Shown: piece by piece, positions 58,478 to 64,000 of the stretch
Layout: every line of letters starts with the position of its first letter
Position numbering within the stretch: position 1 is the first letter of the stretch
Assembly: GCF_019834675.1 (NCBI RefSeq)
Contig: NZ_JABUBU010000001.1
Span: 62,001-126,000, forward strand
Source of the DNA: Rhodococcoides corynebacterioides
GTDB taxonomy: Bacteria; Actinomycetota; Actinomycetes; Mycobacteriales; Mycobacteriaceae
Direction of reading: 5' to 3'
DNA length: 64,000 nt
Notes under the pieces: model-generated
What the model was told of the DNA's origin: nothing
What the model saw: the letters and a program-made list of their open reading frames with translations, nothing else
Database searches by the model: none
Translations under genes and position numbers: made by a program

Positions 58478-59602
58478 TCAGCCGGTCGCGTTCGCGTCGT
58501 CTCCGCGTCGTCCTCGGTGACCGCGTGCGTGGTCGTCCGCCCCGCGCGCCTTCCGGCTCTTCGAATCGTAGAGACGCTTGTCCGCCGCACGCAGGGCCGC
58601 GGTCATGGCCTCGGTGACCGCGGCCGGTGAGCGGTCGGGCAGCGGGACGTCGGCCGCTCCCGCGCTCATCGTGTAGCCGGCGACCATGGACACCCGCGTC
58701 AGGGACGCGGCCAGCTCGTCCGCCGCGCCCGGCCCGTCGGTGACCCGCGTACAGGCGAACTCGTCCCCGCCGAGCCGCGCGACCACCCACCGGCCGGCGG
58801 TCACGACGGTGAGATGACGGGCGAGGTCGGTCAGGACGGTGTCGCCGACGTGGTGTCCCCACCTGTCGTTGACCGACTTGAAGTCGTCGACGTCGACCAC
58901 GACGGTCTCGAGGAGAGGGGTGTCGGTCTTGGCGAGGTGCGCGCGGCGGAGCAGTGCGTCCTCCAGTCCGCGGCGATTGAGCAGTCCCGTCAGGGGATCG
59001 AGGAACGACTGCCTGGCCTGGGCGCGGAGCTCGCCGAGATGCACCAGCAGCACGAATGGCGTCAGGAACACCAGCAGCATCGTCAGGGTGTGGGCTGCGA
59101 TCACCCACAGACTGGCGGCCTGCCAGATCACGGCGTTGACGGCGACGACCGCCAGCACCGCCGTGCTGTAGAGCATGTGCGCCAAACAGACTCGAAGTGG
59201 TGTCGCGATGACCGCGAGGGTGGTCAGCACGGCGAAGAGTGCGGTGCCCCCGATGGCGGTGAGCCGCTCCTCCTTGAGCAGCATGCAGACGGTGACGGAC
59301 ACGTCGGCCCACGCGACGAACGCGACGACGGCGCGACCGCGGAATCGGTGGGTGACGCAGATCCACAGCGCCGCGGGAAGACTCGTCAGGGAGACCACAG
59401 CCGTCACCACGGCGCCCCACCCGCTGTACTCCTCGGACGGTGCGGACAGCAGGCCGATCACACCGATGACGAGGGTGCCGAGGCCCACCGCCACCCGAGT
59501 CAGGGTGTTCGGCCCCGACCGATCCGGTGACTCATCGGGTTCACTCAGCCCGTCGAGCACGATGCGGAGACGGTCGACCCACGTAGTCGAGTTGGTAGCC
59601 AC
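58478..59602 (-). CDS. Membrane-bound diguanylate cyclase (GGDEF)
   Basis: A 374-residue protein. About six membrane helices (residues 35-200) are followed by a GGDEF domain: DPLTGLLNRRGLEDALLRRA, VVVDVDDFKSVNDRWGHHVG and VARLGGDEFACTRV, with the active-site GGDEF intact near residue 278. It makes cyclic di-GMP from two GTP. No RxxD inhibitory site is clear. GTG at 59602 is the likely start; the longer upstream frame is arginine-rich and not convincing. Confidence 0.88.
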   Translation of the reverse strand: MATNSTTWVDRLRIVLDGLSEPDESPDRSGPNTLTRVAVGLGTLVIGVIGLLSAPSEEYSGWGAVVTAVVSLTSLPAALWICVTHRFRGRAVVAFVAWADVSVTVCMLLKEERLTAIGGTALFAVLTTLAVIATPLRVCLAHMLYSTAVLAVVAVNAVIWQAASLWVIAAHTLTMLLVFLTPFVLLVHLGELRAQARQSFLDPLTGLLNRRGLEDALLRRAHLAKTDTPLLETVVVDVDDFKSVNDRWGHHVGDTVLTDLARHLTVVTAGRWVVARLGGDEFACTRVTDGPGAADELAASLTRVSMVAGYTMSAGAADVPLPDRSPAAVTEAMTAALRAADKRLYDSKSRKARGADDHARGHRGRRGDDANATG

Positions 59603-59700
59603 GGGGCCCCCCGCACAGCCGGATGAGTGGTCGCCCTCACGGTAACAAAGCAGGGAAATCGACCGGTTCGATTCGCGGGAACCGCCCCGTTTCGTCCGTG

Positions 59701-60843
59701 TCACTCGGCGTCGGCCGCGCGTCGTCGCAACCACCCCACGGCCTTCTTCGCCCCGAACGCGACGACGGTGCGTCGGCCGTCCTCGTGGTCCCACTCGAGC
59801 ACCGCGGAGGCGTCCTCGAGGGACCCGGCGATCCGCGTCGGCTCACCGACGAGAGGCAGCGGACCGACGATCTTGACGGGCGCACCGAGAATGTCCGTCC
59901 AGAAGTAGTCGTCATGGGGTGCGCACCGGGGCTCGAGCCCCAGCGCGCCGGCCGCCGCCACCTTCGCCTGGGCCACCGCGTGCGACCAGAACGGATTCCG
60001 TCCGCGGGTCCCGTCCGCGCCGCGGCGGTGGGTCACGTCGCCCGCTGCGAAGACGTCGGGGACGGACGTGGCACAGCGCTCGTCGACCGCGATACCGCGC
60101 GGGTCGGCGAGGGCGGTGCCGGACAACCACTCGCAATTCGGTACTTCCCCGACGCAGGACACGACCACGTCGGCCCGGATGTCCACGCCGTCGACGGTGA
60201 TGCCCTCGATCGGGTCACCGGACGGCACCGCCGGGGACGTGGCCCGAACGACGTCGACGGACGCCGCGCGCAGGCGTGCCGCGACAGCCTCCGACAGGAA
60301 CGGGCCGAGCATGCGCATCAGCGGCGGCTCGGTGTCCACGACCGTGACGGGAAGGCCGCGTCGGTGCGCGGCGCCGGCAACTTCGAGCCCGAGAAAGCCC
60401 GCCCCGATCACGGCCACCGACGACGCGGCCGACAACCGCTCGCGCAGGGCGGTCGCGTCCCGCATCGTGCGGACGACGAACTCGCCCTCCCGCTCGGGTG
60501 CGAGTCGACGGGCCCGAGCGCCGGTGGCGAGGACGAGCGCGTCGTAGTGGACGCTGTGCCCGCCCTCGGTGTGGACGATGCGCCGTTCGCTGTCCAGTCC
60601 CACCGCGGCGGACCGGGTCACGTCCACCTCGAGATCGGCCAGTGACCACCCCTCCGGGTCACCGGCCGCGTCGACGAGGGCCTTCTTCGACAGCGGGGGA
60701 CGGGGATAGCACCCGTCGGGATCCGCCGCGATCAGCGCGACGGGTCCGGTGTGACCGAGTGCGCGCAGTTCCCGCAGTGCGGTCACTCCGGCGACCGAGT
60801 CCCCGACGACGACCACACGGCGGTTCCCGTCAGGCACGTTCAC
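59701..60843 (-). CDS. Ferredoxin reductase (FAD, NAD(P)H)
   Basis: A 380-residue rubredoxin/putidaredoxin-reductase-type flavoprotein: RVVVVGDSVAGVTALRELRA for FAD, CYPRPPLSKKAL, LVLATGARARRL, SVAVIGAGFLGLEVAGAAHR for NAD(P), and PDVFAAGDVTH near the C-terminal FAD site. It moves electrons from NAD(P)H to the 3Fe-4S ferredoxin encoded just upstream. Its GTG start overlaps the ferredoxin gene by 14 bases, so translation is coupled. Confidence 0.9.
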   Translation of the reverse strand: MNVPDGNRRVVVVGDSVAGVTALRELRALGHTGPVALIAADPDGCYPRPPLSKKALVDAAGDPEGWSLADLEVDVTRSAAVGLDSERRIVHTEGGHSVHYDALVLATGARARRLAPEREGEFVVRTMRDATALRERLSAASSVAVIGAGFLGLEVAGAAHRRGLPVTVVDTEPPLMRMLGPFLSEAVAARLRAASVDVVRATSPAVPSGDPIEGITVDGVDIRADVVVSCVGEVPNCEWLSGTALADPRGIAVDERCATSVPDVFAAGDVTHRRGADGTRGRNPFWSHAVAQAKVAAAGALGLEPRCAPHDDYFWTDILGAPVKIVGPLPLVGEPTRIAGSLEDASAVLEWDHEDGRRTVVAFGAKKAVGWLRRRAADAE

Positions 60844-61021
60844 GGAGCGCGGCCACCGGACAGGCGGCGATGGCGGATCGTGCCGCGGCAGCCCGATCCT
60901 CGGGGATGTCGTCCATCTTCACGTGCAGATCGCCGTCGTCGTCCAGACGGAAGATCTCCGGCGCCTGGTCCTCGCACAGGCCGTGGCCCTCGCAGCGGTC
61001 GAAGTCGACGTCGATTTTCAT
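60830..61021 (-). CDS. P450-type ferredoxin (3Fe-4S)
   Basis: A 63-residue ferredoxin. MKIDVDFDRCEGHGLCEDQA carries the first cysteines as C-x5-C with His in between, and AIAACPVAALRE gives the last Cys-Pro. The one-Cys-short pattern is that of actinobacterial 3Fe-4S ferredoxins that feed cytochromes P450. It overlaps the P450 gene by ATGA upstream and the reductase gene downstream. Confidence 0.92.
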   Translation of the reverse strand: MKIDVDFDRCEGHGLCEDQAPEIFRLDDDGDLHVKMDDIPEDRAAAARSAIAACPVAALRERA

Positions 61022-62220
61022 GGTGTGTCTCCTTTCGCTGCCACCAGGGTGAGCGGCAGGCGTTCGAATCGATGGATGACGTTGTTCACGGCCCGGCGCG
61101 GCTCGCCCGCCGGGACGATGCGAGCGACCTTCGTCGCCAGAACCCGAAGCAATGCCTGCGTCTCCAGCCGTGCCAGGCCTTGCCCGGCACACCCGTGTGC
61201 GCCGGACCCGAAACCGAGCTGACGCGCGGCGTCCCGGGTGATGTCGAAGTCGTCGGGGCGATCCCACTCGCGCGGATCGCGATTCGCGGAGGCGTACACC
61301 ACCAGGACCCGGGCGCCGCCGGGTACCGGCACACCGTCGATGGCGGTGTCGTGCGCGGTCAGCCGGGAGAACGCGCGAATCGGAGACTCGTACCGGACGA
61401 CCTCGTTGACCGCGTTGGGCATCAGATCCGGATTCTCACGAAGAGCGTCCCACTGGTCGGGGTGTCGCGAGAACAGATGCAGCGCACCGGAGATCGCGCC
61501 GATCGTGGTGTCCAACGACGGAGCGAGGTAGTCGATCATCAACGAGGGAGCGAGCGACGGGTCGATGATGCCGTCGTCGGCTGCCTCGAGGACGTCGGAT
61601 CCCATGCTGCCGGGGATGACGTCCCGGTCGCGCACCACCCGTCGGGAGAAGGCCATCATCTGCGCCGCGCTGCGAACGGCACGGATCGACTGCCGGTTGA
61701 TCGGGCCCAACGAGTCGAACGTCGCACCGGCCCACCGCAACAGATCGTCACGCACATCGGTCGGCCAGCCGACCAGGTCGGGGACGATGGACAGGGGAAG
61801 GGCACTCGCGAGATCCTCGACGCCGTCGACGGTCCCGGCCGCGAGCGCGGTGTCGACGACTCGTTCGGCCTGCGATTCCACGGCGGTGCGCATGGTGCGC
61901 ACGGCTTTCGGGGTCAGGCGGTGCGCGAGAACCGAACGCTTGTGCGTGTGGTCCTCGCCGTCGCTGCCGAGGGTGGTGCCGCGACCGAGCCTGTTGGCCA
62001 CCGGGTTCAGCGCCACCCCGTCACCCGAGAGGAAGGTCTCGTCGTCCTGCAACACGGATTTGCAGTCCTGGTACCGGGACACCGCGAGGACGCGTTGCCG
62101 ACGCAGCCGGACGACGGGGCCCAACTCGCGCAGTGCCGCGTAGTGCGGGTAGGGGTGGAGGATCGCCGACCGGGAGTAGATGTCCCGGGCGTACTCGGGA
62201 AGGGTCGAATCAGGGCGCAT
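61018..62220 (-). CDS. Cytochrome P450 with cognate ferredoxin and reductase
   Basis: A 400-residue bacterial P450. Heme loop FGSGAHGCAGQGLARLE with Cys344, K-helix ExxR in NEVVRYESPIRAFSR, I-helix DYLAPSLDTTIGA, where the usual Gly before the acidic/Thr pair is replaced by Ser-Leu. TLGSDGEDHTHKRSVLAHRL is the C-helix region. The next two genes encode its ferredoxin and reductase, a full class I electron chain. Its start overlaps the MhpA-like gene end by 11 bases. The substrate is probably an aromatic or cyclic acid, inferred from neighbours. Confidence 0.92.
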   Translation of the reverse strand: MRPDSTLPEYARDIYSRSAILHPYPHYAALRELGPVVRLRRQRVLAVSRYQDCKSVLQDDETFLSGDGVALNPVANRLGRGTTLGSDGEDHTHKRSVLAHRLTPKAVRTMRTAVESQAERVVDTALAAGTVDGVEDLASALPLSIVPDLVGWPTDVRDDLLRWAGATFDSLGPINRQSIRAVRSAAQMMAFSRRVVRDRDVIPGSMGSDVLEAADDGIIDPSLAPSLMIDYLAPSLDTTIGAISGALHLFSRHPDQWDALRENPDLMPNAVNEVVRYESPIRAFSRLTAHDTAIDGVPVPGGARVLVVYASANRDPREWDRPDDFDITRDAARQLGFGSGAHGCAGQGLARLETQALLRVLATKVARIVPAGEPRRAVNNVIHRFERLPLTLVAAKGDTP

Positions 62221-63778
62221 CGGAGTTTCTCGGGTCGGCGGTGGGAGTCGTGGGGACTCGGGTGAACAGTGCTGCGGGGGACGTACCGGCGGCCATGACC
62301 GTGCGGTCCGGCCGCACCAGAGCGGCGTTCACCCGGCCACGGGCGAGCCAGCGTCCGAGTGGGGACGCGGGGGGAACCACCACGACCACGCATCCTCGAC
62401 GGGCGAGATCACGGCTCTGCTGAGCGGTCGGTGTCGCGGTCGTGACGATCGAGAACCGGTGCGCCGTCACCGAATCGACGCGCGTCCCGTCGTCGAGAAC
62501 GGCATTGGGGACCAGCGTGCCGACGAGTGCGGTGCGGGTCAGGCGCGACCGCACGAGCCCGGTCCGCACGAACGGCGACGAGGACAGCGCCGGCGTCGTG
62601 CTGTCGGTCACCAGAGACGCCAGACCCGGCACCGTGTTCAGGATCGGGAGGACGCCGCGGCGTACCGCCATGGTGCGCTCGCCGCCGCCGACCATCAACC
62701 GGCCGACCAGGACGGCCAGTCCGATCATCGAGCGTGCGTGCGGCTCCCGCTCCTGCTGATAGGTCTCCCACGCCGAGTCGGGAAGGAGGCCGCGGCGCAC
62801 GCCCGCCACCTTCCACGCCAGGTTGCTCGCGTCGCGCAGACCCGCGCCCAGGCCCTGTCCGATGAACGGCGGCGTCAGATGTGCCGCGTCGCCGAGCAGA
62901 AACACCCGCCGGTCCCGCCACCGATCCACGACCTGTGCGCGAAACGTGTACTCGGCCGTCCGAATCAACGTGAGGTCGTCCACCGACACGTCCGCCAGCC
63001 AGGGCCGCAACAGAGGCGCCAACGACGCGAGGTCGGCGTAGTCGTCGGGCGACTCGCCGCCGATCAGTTCGAACTCCCACCGGTGCCGGGTCGCGCCGAT
63101 GCGCATGTAGGTGGCGGCGCGATGCGGATCGCACAGCTGATGCACGCCCTCCCAGTGCGCGAGTGGGGCCTCGGTCTCGACGTCGATCACCAACCAACGC
63201 TGCGACGGGCCGAGATCGGTCATTCTCGACCCGATGGCCGTACGCACGATGCTGTTGGCGCCGTCGCACCCGAGGACGACGTCGGCCGTGATCGACTCGC
63301 GTCGCCCGGTCTCGACGTCCGTCACGACGACGACGACGTGATCTCCCTCGTGGACGACGTCCTCGACCTCGACCCCGCCGCGGAAGGTGACGTTCTCGGC
63401 CTTGGCCAGTCGTCGTCGCAGAATGTGCTCGAGATCGGGCTGATCGAACATGTTGGCCGGCGGGAAACCGTGCGGCCGGTCGTCCGGGTCGCGATCGAAC
63501 TGAGCCAGCGTGCGCAGCGCGGAATCGACCAGCCGCAGCCCCTTTCCGGGCCGAGAGGCGGCCAGGAAGTCGTCCGCCGCGTCGACGCCGTCGAGGATGC
63601 GGCACACCTCGTCGTCGAGATGCACCGCGCGCGGCTGCGGAAACACGTCGTCCCATCGATCCAGGACGAGGGTCTCGACGCCGAACCGGTCCAACAGCAG
63701 TGCGGCGACCGTGCCGGAGGGGCCGGCGCCGACCACGACCACCGGTGGCCGCTCGTGTTCCGTCACCGGGGGTGCCAC
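62210..63778 (-). CDS. FAD-dependent hydroxylase, MhpA-like
   Basis: A 522-residue class A flavin monooxygenase. VVVVGAGPSGTVAALLLDRF is the FAD motif, VVLGCDGANSIVR the DG motif and RVFLLGDAAHLTPPFIGQGL the GD motif. LVLDRWDDVFPQPRAVHLDD resembles 3-(3-hydroxyphenyl)propionate hydroxylase (MhpA). It hydroxylates a phenolic ring before extradiol cleavage. GTG at 63778 lies 1 base downstream of the FAH gene stop region on the same strand. Confidence 0.88.
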   Translation of the reverse strand: MAPPVTEHERPPVVVVGAGPSGTVAALLLDRFGVETLVLDRWDDVFPQPRAVHLDDEVCRILDGVDAADDFLAASRPGKGLRLVDSALRTLAQFDRDPDDRPHGFPPANMFDQPDLEHILRRRLAKAENVTFRGGVEVEDVVHEGDHVVVVVTDVETGRRESITADVVLGCDGANSIVRTAIGSRMTDLGPSQRWLVIDVETEAPLAHWEGVHQLCDPHRAATYMRIGATRHRWEFELIGGESPDDYADLASLAPLLRPWLADVSVDDLTLIRTAEYTFRAQVVDRWRDRRVFLLGDAAHLTPPFIGQGLGAGLRDASNLAWKVAGVRRGLLPDSAWETYQQEREPHARSMIGLAVLVGRLMVGGGERTMAVRRGVLPILNTVPGLASLVTDSTTPALSSSPFVRTGLVRSRLTRTALVGTLVPNAVLDDGTRVDSVTAHRFSIVTTATPTAQQSRDLARRGCVVVVVPPASPLGRWLARGRVNAALVRPDRTVMAAGTSPAALFTRVPTTPTADPRNSDAP

Positions 63779-64000
63779 CTACGCCTCCCGTACCCGGGTG
63801 CGCTGGACACCGAGGTCGAGGGCACCGTCGTCGGTGCCCACCGTCAGCTCCAGAACGTCGCCGTCCTTCAGGTACTTGGGGTTACGCCCTTGCTTGCCGA
63901 AGAAGATCTTCCACTTCAGTGCCGGCGGCAGGAACGCGCCCGCGATCTCGATCGGCTTGGGCGGAGCCGTCAGCGCCGTGCCGCCGGGGGTGCCGGTGAG
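63779..64000 (-). CDS. Fumarylacetoacetate-hydrolase-family protein, C-terminal part
   Basis: Seventy-three codons are inside the window; the 5' part lies beyond the right edge. The visible end reads LTGTPGGTALTAPPKPIEIA and KYLKDGDVLELTVGTDDGAL, the C-terminal core of FAH-family hydratases/hydrolases (TGTP.G....L..GD). Members act late in meta-cleavage pathways, on acylpyruvates or 2-oxopent-4-enoates. It is the first visible gene of the minus-strand operon that includes the MhpA-like hydroxylase. Confidence 0.82.
   Translation of the reverse strand, partial: LTGTPGGTALTAPPKPIEIAGAFLPPALKWKIFFGKQGRNPKYLKDGDVLELTVGTDDGALDLGVQRTRVREA

Noticed and set aside
55767-59420. A 1217-codon open minus-strand frame across the Tat protein and GMC genes
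   Set aside because: It is antisense to two well-supported genes, has low-complexity Arg/Gly/Val composition and no domain; it is a high-GC shadow.

Overview
The window is high-GC, densely coded DNA with mycothiol-era actinobacterial families (CsoR-type operator, DUF305 and LpqE-like lipoproteins, ANTAR regulator, ACR3/ArsI/ArsO arsenic genes, many SDR and TetR genes). It looks like a Rhodococcus-type member of the Mycobacteriales; the assignment rests on gene content and base composition only. Much of it is accessory: catabolic clusters, metal resistance, drug efflux, two IS3-family elements and at least a dozen gene fragments.

Layout. 1-3.8 kb: copper resistance (DUF305 lipoprotein, CopB-type P1B ATPase behind a CsoR-like operator) and a decayed Type ISP-like restriction enzyme. 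4.3-19.0 kb: a catabolic island bounded by an 80-bp imperfect direct repeat that resembles the 3' half of a tRNA-Thr gene. On its minus strand are an MHS transporter, an alpha/beta hydrolase, a phthalate-dioxygenase-type reductase and a CYP199-like cytochrome P450. On its plus strand, read from the same divergent promoter region, are a CHA-aldolase-like RraA protein, a class III extradiol dioxygenase, two more RraA proteins, a TfdB-like flavin hydroxylase, an AMP-forming ligase, a RidA protein and a LigJ-like 4-oxalomesaconate hydratase, followed by a GntR/FCD regulator. Together they read as O-demethylation and hydroxylation of a (methoxy)benzoate, meta-type ring opening and conversion to pyruvate and oxaloacetate through the gallate/protocatechuate-4,5 lower pathway.

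19.0-25.1 kb: fragments of an alcohol dehydrogenase, FadD, IstB and ArsR around an IS3 element, then an arsenic cluster (arsI, arsO, arsC, acr3, arsR). 25.1-33.7 kb: two copies of a small membrane-protein/XRE-regulator cassette with a shared operator, two DHA2 drug-efflux genes with divergent TetR repressors and palindromic operators, an AhpD-like protein, a GH114 lipoprotein and a deletion scar joining MBL and HxlR fragments. 33.8-44.2 kb: universal stress protein, sugar porter, second IS3 element, duplicated YrhK and SDR genes, LpqE-like lipoprotein, small enzymes.

44.4-49.2 kb: a likely catabolic operon built around an unusual fusion of an NAD-binding 6-phosphogluconate-dehydrogenase-like domain to an RraA aldolase domain, with a TRAP-type permease, an 88-residue membrane protein, a cyclase-family hydrolase and an IclR regulator. 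49.2-58.5 kb: GAF-ANTAR regulator, amidase, LuxR regulator, NmrA and SDR oxidoreductases, a double-HTH TetR protein, and a Tat-exported protein paired with a GMC oxidoreductase carrying a ferredoxin-like cysteine cluster. 58.5-64.0 kb: a diguanylate cyclase and a tightly overlapped minus-strand operon (FAH hydrolase, MhpA-like hydroxylase, P450, 3Fe-4S ferredoxin, ferredoxin reductase) that runs off the right edge.
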